This document shows, piece after piece, positions 38,652 through 49,515 of a stretch of 64,000 nt of DNA. Under the pieces are notes generated by a model. The model made no database searches and was not told where the DNA came from. It saw only the letters and a program-made list of their open reading frames with translations. Location: positions 1 to 64,000 of the forward strand of contig CADAKX010000006.1 in NCBI GenBank assembly GCA_902788605.1. Reading direction: 5' to 3'. A program made the position numbers and the translations under genes. The number at the start of each line of letters is the position of its first letter. Within the stretch, counting starts at the first letter, position 1. The stretch is from an uncultured Prevotellaceae bacterium (GTDB taxonomy: Bacteria > Bacteroidota > Bacteroidia > Bacteroidales > Bacteroidaceae).

Positions 38652-40433
38652 ATGATTACTAATAATATAAAGAAAATCATTGTTGGAGGTCTGACCTGCT
38701 TTGGTTTGGCTGTTGGACTTTCCAGTTGCACAGACTTTCTGACCATCTATCCTACAGATAGAATTGTAGGAGAGAACTTCTGGAAGACAAAGGCTGATGT
38801 CGACCAGATGGTGGATGGTTGTTATCATAGCATGTTGAGCGGTGACGTTCAGACAAATGCCATCATCTGGGGCGCCTATCGCTCTGATGAGTTGGTTAAG
38901 TTGTCTGATTATACTAGCACTACCCTTGATAACATCAGTGCATTGAACTTGTTGCCTACTATGGGCTATTGCTCATGGGAGAGTTTCTACAAGGTAATTA
39001 ATAACTGTAACATCGTATTGAATCATGCTCCAGAGGTGATGGAACTCGATCCTGAATTCACAGAAGGAGACTACCAGGTGGTGCGTGCACAGATGTTGGC
39101 TTTGCGTTCACTGTGCTACTTCTATCTGGTGAGAGCATTCCGTGATGTGCCTTACATTAGCCACTCTATAGAGGATGATACACAGGTGGAAACCCTGCCA
39201 CAGAGCAGTCCTGCCGAGGTGCTTCAGCACTGTCTTGACGATTTGCAGGAGGCCCGTAAGTATATTATGAAGTCTGGTGGCTATGGTGAGTATGATTGGC
39301 GTAACTGGGGTTACATCACAACAGATGCTGTAGATGCTATTATGGCTGACATCTATCTGTGGCGTGGTTCTATGACTCATGATAATGCAGACTATCAGAA
39401 TGTTGTAGCTTGCGTGGATAGGGTAGTAGCTGCTAAGGATGCCTATTATAAGAAATATCATACCGATAAGATTGGTACAGGTGAGGAAGATCAGTATCAC
39501 TTGTATACCTATAACACGGGTGATGCTCTCTTTGAGGTGTTCCATCCCAGCTATGGAAACTCTCGTGAGAGTATTCTGGAGTGGCAGTTTAATGGTATCA
39601 CCAACTCAAACACTGCTCTCGAGAATCACTATTACAAGCGTGATAAGAATGCTACTAACGGTACGATGATGGCTTCAAAGATCTTCAATACCGTTGAGGC
39701 TACTGCCAACAAACAGCAGGGACAGAAGGTGTTCTATACGAAGAACGACTATCGCTATTGGAACAATGTCTATGAGGCCGAGAATGCCGAGGCTGAGGAG
39801 TTGGCCATTCGTAAGATGGTCTTCGCTGAGGGCTCTAGTCTTTCTATCTTGCTGCCTACAGCAACGGCTGGTATGGCTAAGCGTAGTTCAAGAGACTATG
39901 ATAACTTCCGTCAGAACTGGATTGTTTATCGTATCACCGACCTGATGTTGATGAAGGCTGAGGCTTTGGTGGCTATGTCAACTGATGCTGATACAGACAA
40001 CTTGACTAACGCCTTTAATCTGGTTCAAGTGGTCAATAAGCGTTCAATGCTGAAGACTGCTAAAGACACTCTGAATGTTACTGACTACGCGACAAAGGAC
40101 GCTATGGAATTGCTCGTTCTGGCAGAACGCGAACGCGAACTCTGCTTCGAGGGCAAGCGTTGGTGGGACTTGGTGCGCTATTGCTATCGCGGTATGGATG
40201 GCGTAGACATCACCCAGACAATGAAAACTCCTCCTGCAGCCCCTGCTTTGCGCAAGACTATGACGGAGTTTATTACCCGCAAGTATAAGGCAGGTGAAGG
40301 TGACGCTGTATCTTACAAGATGGATTCTGAACCCTATTTGTATTGGCCTGTTTCTGAAAGCGAGCTGAAGGTTAACAATCAGCTGAAACAGAACCCAGTG
40401 TGGATTCAGGAGAAAACTACGTCAAAGAATTAA
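38652..40433 (+). CDS. SusD/RagB-family lipoprotein (first copy)
   Basis: A 593-aa surface lipoprotein with lipobox GLSSC. It has the SusD N-terminal pattern (CTDFLTIYPTDRIV, FWKTKADVDQMVDGCYHSM), TPR-like helices, and the RagB C-terminal block (LAERERELCFEGKRWWDLVRY, residues about 495-520). It would cap the adjacent SusC transporter and bind the substrate. ATG 38652 is used; an upstream TTG at 38643 is less likely. It lies 34 nt after susC. Confidence 0.93.
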   Translation: MITNNIKKIIVGGLTCFGLAVGLSSCTDFLTIYPTDRIVGENFWKTKADVDQMVDGCYHSMLSGDVQTNAIIWGAYRSDELVKLSDYTSTTLDNISALNLLPTMGYCSWESFYKVINNCNIVLNHAPEVMELDPEFTEGDYQVVRAQMLALRSLCYFYLVRAFRDVPYISHSIEDDTQVETLPQSSPAEVLQHCLDDLQEARKYIMKSGGYGEYDWRNWGYITTDAVDAIMADIYLWRGSMTHDNADYQNVVACVDRVVAAKDAYYKKYHTDKIGTGEEDQYHLYTYNTGDALFEVFHPSYGNSRESILEWQFNGITNSNTALENHYYKRDKNATNGTMMASKIFNTVEATANKQQGQKVFYTKNDYRYWNNVYEAENAEAEELAIRKMVFAEGSSLSILLPTATAGMAKRSSRDYDNFRQNWIVYRITDLMLMKAEALVAMSTDADTDNLTNAFNLVQVVNKRSMLKTAKDTLNVTDYATKDAMELLVLAERERELCFEGKRWWDLVRYCYRGMDGVDITQTMKTPPAAPALRKTMTEFITRKYKAGEGDAVSYKMDSEPYLYWPVSESELKVNNQLKQNPVWIQEKTTSKN

Positions 40434-40461
40434 AAGATTAAAATTTTGAAAGGTTACAATT

Positions 40462-42507
40462 ATGAGACGAATTAGTATTTTTATATTTCTATTCCTGAAT
40501 ATTTTAATCTTCAATTCCTGTAAAGAGGATATTGATGAGTCTAACCTCTATACTTTCACGGGTGAGACCATCGAAGATTATCTGGAAAACCGTAGTGAGC
40601 AGTTCAGTAGTTTCAACTATATTCTGAAAAGGATTAACTACGACAAAATTCTGTCTGCTTATGGTACTTATACGTGTTTCGCACCTGACAATGAGGCTGT
40701 TCAGGCCTATATTGACAGCCTTTATGACGATACAACCAACAAGGAACTGCCCCACAATGGCATGACCAGTCGCAGTCTGGACGGACTGACCGACTCGCTC
40801 TGTGAGGATATTGCCTTGTTCCACCTGTTAGGAACAGAGGTGATGAGCGTTTACATGGGTAATGGTATGACAGTGAAGACCATGCTTGGCCGTGAGATCA
40901 CCACGTCGTTTGACTCTATCTCTAAGACCGTGGCAATTAACCGCGATGCTAAGATTCTGAAAGAGGGTCTTGACGTGGATCTGGAGAATGGTGTGTTGCA
41001 TGAGATTAGTCATGTGATTACCCGTTCAAACCAGTTGGTTGCTGGTGAGATGGAAGCTCACAGTGATTATTCGATATTCTCAACCGCGTTGAAGGCAACA
41101 GGTTTGGCCGATACGCTCACAGAAACCAGTCATACTTTTGGTAAGATTGAGAAGTCTTATGACTTCTATGTTCCAGAGAAGTGTGAGGTTGGTTACACTG
41201 TCTTTGCTGAGACAGATGATGTGTTGAAGGCACATGGTATCGTTGACGTAGAGACCATGGCTGCCTATGCGGACTCTGTCTATGCCAATTGTCAGGAGTG
41301 GTACGACTATGTACGTAACAACAATATTCCCATTAGCCGCGGTAAAGACTATAAGAACCCCTGGAATGTTTTGAGTATGTTCTTGCGCTATCACGTCTTG
41401 AAGTATAAGATTCCTTATGATAAGTTGACCAACCATCATAATGAAATTACGAAGGTAACACTTGTTGAGTACTACGAGACCATGCTGCCTTACACGTTGG
41501 TGAAAGTGACTAAGAACAATAGTAAGCTGAGGTTGAACCGTTGGGAGGCCAATAGCTCTTTGACAAATCAGGTTGCTGAACTTGGAACCAAGGATATGCA
41601 CACGGTGCTTTTCGAGGGAGTTGAATTGGTAGGCCAAAAGAATCAGATTTCTCCTACGAATGGTTATATCCATCCCATCAAGGATATGCTCGTATATAAT
41701 AAGGATGTACCCCGTGGTGCATTGAACGAGCGTATGCGTTTTGATGATACCGTCCTGTTCGGTGAAATGATGTCAAACTCATTCCGTCGTATTAGCGATG
41801 CTGAAGTGAAAGCACTTAATGGCGGTAAGTCTGGTAACTTTAGTGCGGCACAATTGTCAGGAGACTATATCTGTATTCCTCCAGGCTTTTTCCAGAACAT
41901 GAGAGTCTATAATGGCGCATCAACATTGGTGTTGTATCTGCCAGGTCAGAGCAGTGGTTGGAGTAACTATCAGGGTGATGAGTTGATGGGTGAAGGTAAC
42001 TACGACTTTGCCATGCGTCTGCCACCTGTGCCCGATGGCACTTATGAGTTGCGTATGGGATATACAGCTGAGGCCAAGCGTGGTATGATGCAGATTTATA
42101 TGGGAACATCTTCCGAACTGAGTTCAATGAAGGCTGTGGATATTCCTCTTGATATGCGTATTATCTCTGCCAACAATGCTAACGGAACCCCTGACGTTTA
42201 TACTGGTTGGTGTCTATGGACGCTGCTTGACGATAAGGGTGTGGAAAGTGATGCCAATATGCGTAACCTTGGTTACATGCGTGGTCCTCTTTATTATACT
42301 GTTGGTGTGGGCTCAGGTAACTATGCTCGCAATAATCCCAAGGACTTGCGCCGTATTATCTACAAGGGTAAGTTGGATCAGGGCGAACACTGGTTACGCT
42401 TTAAGACTGTGATAAACGATGCAAGTGCTCAGTTCCACCTCGACTATATCGAGTTGTGCCCAGAGAATGTCTATAATAGTACTACCTACGTAGAAGATAT
42501 GTACTAA
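40462..42507 (+). CDS. FAS1-domain lipoprotein with C-terminal jelly-roll
   Basis: A 681-aa lipoprotein (MRRISIFIFLFLNILIFNSC, lipobox FNSC). The N-terminal half contains two FAS1-like domains (about residues 40-195 and 200-395), for example YTCFAPDNEAVQAYIDSLY and GVLHEISHVI. The C-terminal about 230 residues form a beta-sandwich-like region (YDFAMRLPPVPDGTYELRMGY) with a final DYIELCP strand, resembling a carbohydrate-binding module. It follows SusD by 28 nt and probably sits with it at the cell surface. Confidence 0.8.
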   Translation: MRRISIFIFLFLNILIFNSCKEDIDESNLYTFTGETIEDYLENRSEQFSSFNYILKRINYDKILSAYGTYTCFAPDNEAVQAYIDSLYDDTTNKELPHNGMTSRSLDGLTDSLCEDIALFHLLGTEVMSVYMGNGMTVKTMLGREITTSFDSISKTVAINRDAKILKEGLDVDLENGVLHEISHVITRSNQLVAGEMEAHSDYSIFSTALKATGLADTLTETSHTFGKIEKSYDFYVPEKCEVGYTVFAETDDVLKAHGIVDVETMAAYADSVYANCQEWYDYVRNNNIPISRGKDYKNPWNVLSMFLRYHVLKYKIPYDKLTNHHNEITKVTLVEYYETMLPYTLVKVTKNNSKLRLNRWEANSSLTNQVAELGTKDMHTVLFEGVELVGQKNQISPTNGYIHPIKDMLVYNKDVPRGALNERMRFDDTVLFGEMMSNSFRRISDAEVKALNGGKSGNFSAAQLSGDYICIPPGFFQNMRVYNGASTLVLYLPGQSSGWSNYQGDELMGEGNYDFAMRLPPVPDGTYELRMGYTAEAKRGMMQIYMGTSSELSSMKAVDIPLDMRIISANNANGTPDVYTGWCLWTLLDDKGVESDANMRNLGYMRGPLYYTVGVGSGNYARNNPKDLRRIIYKGKLDQGEHWLRFKTVINDASAQFHLDYIELCPENVYNSTTYVEDMY

Positions 42508-42538
42508 ATCGATAACTGATAACAGAAAAAAGACTATT

Positions 42539-44305
42539 ATGATTAGTTTCAATATTAAACACCTTGGTTGGAAAGGGATGGCTTGCAGCGCTATTTTAGC
42601 TGCAGCCACTCTGACGGCCTGCTCCGACTGGGATGATCACTTTGAAACCAACTCTTCAGTGTTGGATTCTCAGCGTTCGACCTTGTGGCAGCAAATAGAG
42701 AAGGCAGATAATCTTAAGGAGTTTGCTTCTCTGGTCAAGAAGACTGGCTTCGATGAGAAGTTGAATGCCTCGCAGACTTACACTGTGTGGGCACCTGTTG
42801 ATGGCTCTTTTGATTACGACGTTCTGTCGAATTATAGCGATGAGCGTGTGCTCAGAGAGTTTGTCGAGAACCATATTGCCCGTAACAATTATCCGGCATC
42901 TGGTCAGATTAACCAGAGAATATACATGCTGAATGAGAAGAAGATGCAGTTTAATGGCTCTTCTGATTATGATATCCAAGGCATCAAACTGGCTGTTCCC
43001 AACCAGAGCAGTTGTATTAATGGAACGCTTCATGCGATTAACGGAAAGGTGCCTTTCCTGTCAAGTATCTACGAATCGCTGAATAACTACGACTTTGCCA
43101 TCGATTCTATCAGTAAATACATTCTGAGTTTCGACGAGAAGAAGATTGACGAGAGCAAGAGTAAGAAAGGTCCCGTGCTGAATGGTGAGCAGACGTATCT
43201 GGATACCGTTTATTATGAGCACAATGAACTCTTTAGCTACTACGATGCTTTCATCAATAGAGAGGATAGTAGCTATACCATGATTGCTCCTTCCAATACG
43301 GCATGGGACAAGGCAATGTCTACCATCAAGTCATTCTTTAACTATAGACCCGAGTTCGATTTCTATGAGAAGCCCGCTGATGGTACGGTTCAGAAGATCA
43401 AACTTCAGGATGCCGATGGAATGAGAGACTCTATTTCAAAGGTCGCTATGTTCACCAGCTTGGTATTCAATAACAATATCTATGACAACAAGAAGTTGAA
43501 GACACTGAATACTGGCTCGACTTTGAATGCCGACTCTCTGGTTACAACGATAGAAACGAAGATGTATTCCGAGGATGCTGAGAATCTGTTTGCTCATGCA
43601 CAGCGTGTGGACAAGAGTAATGGTGCTCTGTGGGTGACTGACGATAGTCTCTATATGCGCACGTGGACCTATTGGAATCCCGAGATTCGTATTGAGGCCG
43701 AGTATTCAAATTATTGGGCAGGAACAACTAATGTGAACAATGATCAGCCGGAGGCAAAGGCTGTCAACAGAAAGAATGAGGAAGTCTTGGGTAGAATATC
43801 TAATGGTTATTACCTTGAGGTGGAACCAAAGGGTATGGTGAACCCCGAGATGTATTTCTTCCTTCCCAACGTTCGTTCAACGGAATATAGCGTATATGTG
43901 GTTTTCGTTCCAGGCAATATCAATAGTAAGAACTATGCTGGCCCGTTGAAGAAGAATCATGTGGAGGTCATGATTGGTTATGCCGATGAGAAAGGAAAGA
44001 GTACTGAAGTAACTTGGAAAGATATTGATTCTTCAGTTGACTCCTTACAGAATGTGGAGGGCATGACGGCTAAGATTGATACGACCTATATTGGTGACAT
44101 CACCTTCCCTATATCTTATGTAGGCTTGTCTAGCTCGAACCAGATGTATGCACCCTATATGCGTATTAGAAGCCGTATTTCTAATAAGCAGACTGCCATC
44201 TATGATCGTACCATGCGTATTGACTGCATCATCCTTCGTCCGAAGAATCTTGATGACTACATCAAGGCGCATCCAGATTATAAATATGACCTACGCCTCG
44301 ATTAA
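42539..44305 (+). CDS. FAS1-domain lipoprotein (third of the locus)
   Basis: A 588-aa lipoprotein with lipobox LTAC (Cys28). A FAS1 domain lies at about residues 45-175 (TYTVWAPVDGSFDYDVLSNY ... NGTLHAINGKVPF) and a second, weaker one at about 185-365 (SYTMIAPSNTAWDKAM). The remaining about 200 residues are beta-rich and end in MRIDCIILRPKN. It is similar in plan to the preceding gene, suggesting an old duplication. It lies directly upstream of the second SusC, 17 nt away. Confidence 0.8.
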   Translation: MISFNIKHLGWKGMACSAILAAATLTACSDWDDHFETNSSVLDSQRSTLWQQIEKADNLKEFASLVKKTGFDEKLNASQTYTVWAPVDGSFDYDVLSNYSDERVLREFVENHIARNNYPASGQINQRIYMLNEKKMQFNGSSDYDIQGIKLAVPNQSSCINGTLHAINGKVPFLSSIYESLNNYDFAIDSISKYILSFDEKKIDESKSKKGPVLNGEQTYLDTVYYEHNELFSYYDAFINREDSSYTMIAPSNTAWDKAMSTIKSFFNYRPEFDFYEKPADGTVQKIKLQDADGMRDSISKVAMFTSLVFNNNIYDNKKLKTLNTGSTLNADSLVTTIETKMYSEDAENLFAHAQRVDKSNGALWVTDDSLYMRTWTYWNPEIRIEAEYSNYWAGTTNVNNDQPEAKAVNRKNEEVLGRISNGYYLEVEPKGMVNPEMYFFLPNVRSTEYSVYVVFVPGNINSKNYAGPLKKNHVEVMIGYADEKGKSTEVTWKDIDSSVDSLQNVEGMTAKIDTTYIGDITFPISYVGLSSSNQMYAPYMRIRSRISNKQTAIYDRTMRIDCIILRPKNLDDYIKAHPDYKYDLRLD

Positions 44306-44322
44306 TAAAAACAGAATGAGTT

Positions 44323-47300
44323 ATGAAACAATTCAATATTATAATACTTTCTCTTTTTAGTGCCCTTGTTGCTATGCCTGTCTTTGCACAGGAAGATGAA
44401 GCAGCAGATGAAGAGATAAAGGTGGTGAAGAAGGAAAAGAAAGTTGTTTTACCTTCTTATCCTACCAAGGAAGTCAAGGGTATCTGTGTGGACGCTGCAA
44501 CAAAGGCACCTCTGGCAGGTATCATGGTGCAGGCTCTTGGTCATTCAAACTATACGGCCATGACAGAGGACAATGGTGAGTTTGTCATCAAGGTCCCCAC
44601 GTTCGCCACAGCCCTTTATGTACACACCCCTCAGTACCTCAGCCAGCAAGTTGCTATTGGTGCTGATGGCAAGGAGTTGCATATCGAGATGCTGGTAGAC
44701 AAGTTCCGTCCGATGTATTCATCATCGACCAACATTACCGCATCAAACACGCAGAGTATCACGAACACCACGTCTCAGACCATTGATGCCGATATTGAGG
44801 GCCTCATGGGTTCGGATGTCCGTGCCATTACCCGTTCGGGTGTTCCTGGTATTGGTGCGGCCATGTTTATTCGTGGTTTGAATTCGCTCACAGCCAATGC
44901 TCAGCCGTTGATTGTGGTTGATGGTGTGGTTCAGGATATGCAGCAGACCCGTTCTATGATGCATTCTGGTGACTATGCAAACCTGTTGCTGAACATCAAT
45001 CCCGAGGATATCGACAAAGTGACCGTTCTGAAGAATGCTACGGCTCTTTATGGTGCCAAGGGTGGTAATGGCGTTATCTTGATTGAAACCAAGCGTGGTC
45101 ATTCTATGGCTACCCGTATTGATGCCAACATTGGTGTAGGTGTTTCTCTGGAGCCCCGTCTGCCAAAGGTGATGAACGCCAGCGACTATCGTATCTACGC
45201 TTCAGAGATGCTGGGTACTTATCCAACCATCTCTCAGTTTAGAGAGCAGGATGCCTTTAAGTTCTTGATTGACGATCCTTCAAAGTATTACTATGCCATG
45301 TATCACAATGATACAGACTGGACTAAGGAGGTATATCGTACAGCCATGACTCAGAACTACAATATCAATGTGCAGGGTGGTGATAATATCGGTATGTACA
45401 ACCTCTCTCTGGGTTATACCGATGGTCAGAGCACTGCCAAGGAGAATGGTTTCAACCGTCTGAATGTGCGTTTCAATACAGACATCAACATTATTAATCA
45501 TCTGTCTACGCGTTTCGATATGTCGTATGCAAAGGTTAATCGTGATGTGTTTGATGATGGCGCTCCTGAGGACTTCACTGCTGGCCCAGTATCTTCGCCC
45601 ACATTCCTGGCGTTGATCAAGTCACCTTTCCTGAGTCCTTATACCTATAATAATGTGGCCCATAGCTTCTCTTCTACGCTTTCAGATGCTGATGACTTCC
45701 TGACAGAGCTTGATCAGGACTTAAGTCTGGGTAACCCCACCGCTCTGTTGAGCAATGGTACTGCTATCAATAAGAACCGCTTTGAGTCTACACACTTCAA
45801 TGCTGTTATTGCTCCACGATATGAGATTAATCGCAATCTCACTCTGACAGAGACCTTCAGCTATACACTCGACCGTATCTCTCAGAGCTATTATCGTCCA
45901 GAGGGTGGCATGCCTACCTTCCTGATTGACGGTGTGGGTCGTGTTCAGAATCTGAAGATGTCTATGTTCTCAAAGGAGACCAGCATCAGCAGCGACACAC
46001 GTCTGCAGTTTGAGAAGCAGATGGGTGAACACTATCTGAATGCCTTTGTTGGTGCTCGCCTGCTGTCGTTTGCTTTTGATGACAACGAGCCTCAGGGTTC
46101 ATATAAGTCAGCTGCTAACGACCAGACGCCTAATATCAGCACTAACATGGACTTCTATGATGCTACTGGTGCTAATGACGAATGGCGCAGCCTGACATGG
46201 TATGCCAATGCTGATTACAACTATCGTAACCGCTACTTCCTCGAGGCTTCGTTGGCAATGGAGAGCTGCAGCCGTTTTGGTAAGAAGGCTGACGGCATCA
46301 AGCTCGGTGGTGTGCAGTGGGGATTGTTCCCCAGCGTACAACTGGGATGGGCCATTTCTAATGAGTCTTGGTTCCCCAAGAGCAAGCTTGTCAACTATCT
46401 GTTGGTACGTGCCGGTTGGGATTTGAGTGGTAATGACGATATTAACAACTATGCTGCCCGCACGTCATTCACCGTTAGTAAGTATCTGTGGAAGGCTACT
46501 GCCGCACAGCTCAATAACATTGGTAACGAAGAGATTTCTTGGGAGCAGACCCGCAAACTCAATGTTGGTCTTAAGGCTTATTTCCTGAACAACCGTCTGG
46601 GTATTGACTTTGACTATTATCAGCATCGTACAACAAACCTGCTGACATTGAAGAATTTCAATAATCCTGTGGCTGGTATCACCAATTACTGGAGCAATGG
46701 CGGTTCGCTGGAGAATACTGGTTTCGAACTGGCTATCACAGGTAAGCCCGTAGTAACAAAGAATTTCCAGGTGGAGCTTGGCGCTTCTCTGGGTCACTAT
46801 GTCAATGAGATTAAGTCATTGCCCGATGACAATCTGATCTATGTGGATGGTGCACAGACCGCTCAGGGTTACACATCTTCTATTTATGGTACCGACAACA
46901 TCGCTACGATTGTTGGTCAGCCCCTTGGCGTGTTCTATGGCTATCGTACCAACGGCGTCTTCAGCTCAGATGCAGCTGCACGTGTAGGTATTGTTACAGC
47001 TGAGAATCCTGAGGGTTATCTTTACCTGAAGGATGCTACTGGTGCCAATCAGTACTTCAAGGCCGGCGATGTCTATTTCCAGGACCTCAATGGTGACGGT
47101 ATGATTTCTGAGGCCGACAAGACCATTATTGGTGATCCTAATCCCGATGTCTATGGCAATATCTTTGCTAACGTTAGCTGGAAGAACCTGACGCTCTCTC
47201 TGGGCTTCAACTACTCGATTGGTAACGACGTGTTCAACTACCAGCGCAGTATCCTTGAGGGTGGCAACAACTTCTTTAACCAGTCGACGACTATGACCAA

Positions 47301-47631
47301 CCGTTGGCGTGCTGAAGGTCAGCAGACCGATGTTCCTCGTATTAGCTACGGTGATCCTATGGGCAACAGCCGTTTCAGCGATCGTTGGATTGAGGATGGT
47401 TCTTATGTTCGTCTGAAGACTCTCCGTTTGAGTTACAAGGTTCCCGTTGCTTCTGATTGGTTGCAGGGTCTCTCTGTATGGGCCGAGGCCAACAATCTCG
47501 TTACCCTGACCCGTTATCTGGGTAGCGATCCCGAGTTCTCGGTAAACAACTCAGTACTCTATCAGGGCATTGATGCAGGTAATGTTGCAATGGGACGTGC
47601 CTTCACTCTCGGTTTGAAGATTAACCTGTAA
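44323..47631 (+). CDS. SusC/RagA-family TonB-dependent transporter (second copy)
   Basis: A 1102-aa outer-membrane transporter. After the signal peptide there is a highly charged linker (EDEAADEEIKVVKKEKKVV) before the carboxypeptidase-regulatory-like domain (about residues 50-125). The plug follows (PGIGAAMFIRGLNSLTANAQPLIVVDG, VTVLKNATALYGAKGGNGVILIETKRG), and the barrel ends FTLGLKINL. It differs strongly from the first SusC of this locus, so the two probably handle different ligands or parts of one ligand. Confidence 0.93.
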   Translation: MKQFNIIILSLFSALVAMPVFAQEDEAADEEIKVVKKEKKVVLPSYPTKEVKGICVDAATKAPLAGIMVQALGHSNYTAMTEDNGEFVIKVPTFATALYVHTPQYLSQQVAIGADGKELHIEMLVDKFRPMYSSSTNITASNTQSITNTTSQTIDADIEGLMGSDVRAITRSGVPGIGAAMFIRGLNSLTANAQPLIVVDGVVQDMQQTRSMMHSGDYANLLLNINPEDIDKVTVLKNATALYGAKGGNGVILIETKRGHSMATRIDANIGVGVSLEPRLPKVMNASDYRIYASEMLGTYPTISQFREQDAFKFLIDDPSKYYYAMYHNDTDWTKEVYRTAMTQNYNINVQGGDNIGMYNLSLGYTDGQSTAKENGFNRLNVRFNTDINIINHLSTRFDMSYAKVNRDVFDDGAPEDFTAGPVSSPTFLALIKSPFLSPYTYNNVAHSFSSTLSDADDFLTELDQDLSLGNPTALLSNGTAINKNRFESTHFNAVIAPRYEINRNLTLTETFSYTLDRISQSYYRPEGGMPTFLIDGVGRVQNLKMSMFSKETSISSDTRLQFEKQMGEHYLNAFVGARLLSFAFDDNEPQGSYKSAANDQTPNISTNMDFYDATGANDEWRSLTWYANADYNYRNRYFLEASLAMESCSRFGKKADGIKLGGVQWGLFPSVQLGWAISNESWFPKSKLVNYLLVRAGWDLSGNDDINNYAARTSFTVSKYLWKATAAQLNNIGNEEISWEQTRKLNVGLKAYFLNNRLGIDFDYYQHRTTNLLTLKNFNNPVAGITNYWSNGGSLENTGFELAITGKPVVTKNFQVELGASLGHYVNEIKSLPDDNLIYVDGAQTAQGYTSSIYGTDNIATIVGQPLGVFYGYRTNGVFSSDAAARVGIVTAENPEGYLYLKDATGANQYFKAGDVYFQDLNGDGMISEADKTIIGDPNPDVYGNIFANVSWKNLTLSLGFNYSIGNDVFNYQRSILEGGNNFFNQSTTMTNRWRAEGQQTDVPRISYGDPMGNSRFSDRWIEDGSYVRLKTLRLSYKVPVASDWLQGLSVWAEANNLVTLTRYLGSDPEFSVNNSVLYQGIDAGNVAMGRAFTLGLKINL

Positions 47632-47665
47632 TATTGAATAATTAAGACTAAAAGGACTATAAGTT

Positions 47666-49504
47666 ATGAGACGTTTAAGTATTTTCATATTTTCATTATT
47701 TAATATTTTGATTTTCACAGGTTGTGAGGATTTCTTCGAGACCGAGTCTGACCGTCAGATTTTTGATCCGGCGCTCAACGAGAAGGTTGACTCGATGTTC
47801 TATACGCTTGGCATCATGAAGGGTCTCCAGCAGGTGGCCGATCAGTATGTGATGACTGGTGAGATGCGTGGCGACCTTGTGGCAACCAATATCTATACAG
47901 AGACCGACTTGCGTGAGCTGGCTGACTTCTCGGCTGGTACTTCCAATAAGTTCAATGAGGCTTATCTGTATTACAATGTCATTAACAACTGTAACTACTA
48001 TATTGCTCATCGCGATACCATGCTTCTCACAGGTAGCCGCAAGGTGGCCATTCCTGAGTATGTTGAGGCTCTGGCTGTTCGTGCATGGACCTATATGCAG
48101 TTGGCAAAGACCTATGGTGAGGTTCCCTTCTATACCGATCCTCTGGTTAGCATTGAGGATGCCAATCGCAATCTGCCCACCAAGGACCTCCAGGGCATTT
48201 GCGATGCCTTGGCACCTGAGTTGATGAAGTATAGCGGAACCACTGTTCCCAGTTATGGTTCCATCTCTGCTGGTGTGCTCAATGGTGGTAGCACTTCTGA
48301 GGAGAAGATCGTAGAGTCAGCAAAGATTATGCTTCCTGTGGATGCCGTTCTTGGTGACCTCTTCCTGGAGACTCATGATTATGAGAAAGCCGCCCAGTAT
48401 TATTTCAACTACATCAAGACTACTGGACTGGTGGCTCATCAGGCAATCATCAACCCCAGAAACTATTCAACGTTGCTGTATGAGAAGTTGCCCAATGACA
48501 TGTCTGTCTATACGAACGACGACGACCCAAGATACTTCTCTTGGAGTTCAATCTTCAACATCTCCGGTCCTCAGGACATCGTAAGCTATATTCCTCTGGC
48601 ATCAAACAAACTTCGTGGTGTAACCACCGAGTTGCCTCGCTATTTTGGTTTCGATTTCTATAGCACGACCTCGGGTACCTCTTCAAGCGAACGCTACCTT
48701 GTAGAGCGTCAGATTGATGCCTCTTCGGCTTATACCAATCTGAACAAGAAGCAGGATTGGTATTATGTCCCCAGTTCTTCTGTGGGAACAGGTACTACTA
48801 TCGTCAAGACCGCTGACTTGGGTGATATGCGTCGCTTCGCCACCTTCAAGCAGGTTACTAGGGAAGACTCAACCTTCAATGTCATGACGAAGTTCATCAG
48901 TGCCAATGTGCCCATCTATCGCACGGCAACTATCTACCTCCGTTTGGCTGAGGCTATGAACCGTATGGGACAGCCTGAGGCAGCTTTCGCCATCCTGAAG
49001 GACGGTATCAACACCTCTACTGCAACCTCATACGATTATTTCCATCCCGTAGACAGTACGCCTGGCAGTCGCATGAGCACAATGGAGTTCCTGACCACCA
49101 AGGTGCCTTTCTTCTCAAAGGAGAACAGTTCTCTCTTTGAATACAACTGGGGTATTCATGCTCGTGGTACCAACTATACGATGGGTGCTTTCTCTCCCTA
49201 TCAGTTGGATACCCTCGTAGCCATGAAGATGGATGATCTGAAGACGCTCTATGGCATTACGCCTACAGGAACGCTCAATGACACCATCAATGCTCTGGAG
49301 GATATCATTTGCGATGAGATGGCTCTTGAGTTAGCATTCGAAGGCAACCGTTTTGGCGACCTCACTCGTTTGGCTCGTCACAAGAACAGGAGTGGCCTCT
49401 ACGGTGCAGACTTCGGTTCGCTGTGGCTGTCGCGCAAGCTGGCTTACAAGAACCCCAGCAAGTCTCTCCTCGACGAGAAGAACTGGTATCTCCCTTTGAA
49501 ATAA
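47666..49504 (+). CDS. SusD/RagB-family lipoprotein (second copy)
   Basis: A 612-aa surface lipoprotein with lipobox FTGC. SusD-type N-terminal helices are present (MKGLQQVADQYVMTGEMRGDLV, NNCNYYIAHRD), and the RagB block reads MALELAFEGNRFGDLTRLARHK (about residues 550-575). It pairs with the SusC gene 34 nt upstream. Its signal peptide is nearly the same as that of the 40462 FAS1 lipoprotein. Confidence 0.92.
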   Translation: MRRLSIFIFSLFNILIFTGCEDFFETESDRQIFDPALNEKVDSMFYTLGIMKGLQQVADQYVMTGEMRGDLVATNIYTETDLRELADFSAGTSNKFNEAYLYYNVINNCNYYIAHRDTMLLTGSRKVAIPEYVEALAVRAWTYMQLAKTYGEVPFYTDPLVSIEDANRNLPTKDLQGICDALAPELMKYSGTTVPSYGSISAGVLNGGSTSEEKIVESAKIMLPVDAVLGDLFLETHDYEKAAQYYFNYIKTTGLVAHQAIINPRNYSTLLYEKLPNDMSVYTNDDDPRYFSWSSIFNISGPQDIVSYIPLASNKLRGVTTELPRYFGFDFYSTTSGTSSSERYLVERQIDASSAYTNLNKKQDWYYVPSSSVGTGTTIVKTADLGDMRRFATFKQVTREDSTFNVMTKFISANVPIYRTATIYLRLAEAMNRMGQPEAAFAILKDGINTSTATSYDYFHPVDSTPGSRMSTMEFLTTKVPFFSKENSSLFEYNWGIHARGTNYTMGAFSPYQLDTLVAMKMDDLKTLYGITPTGTLNDTINALEDIICDEMALELAFEGNRFGDLTRLARHKNRSGLYGADFGSLWLSRKLAYKNPSKSLLDEKNWYLPLK

Positions 49505-49515
49505 ATTGAGATAAG

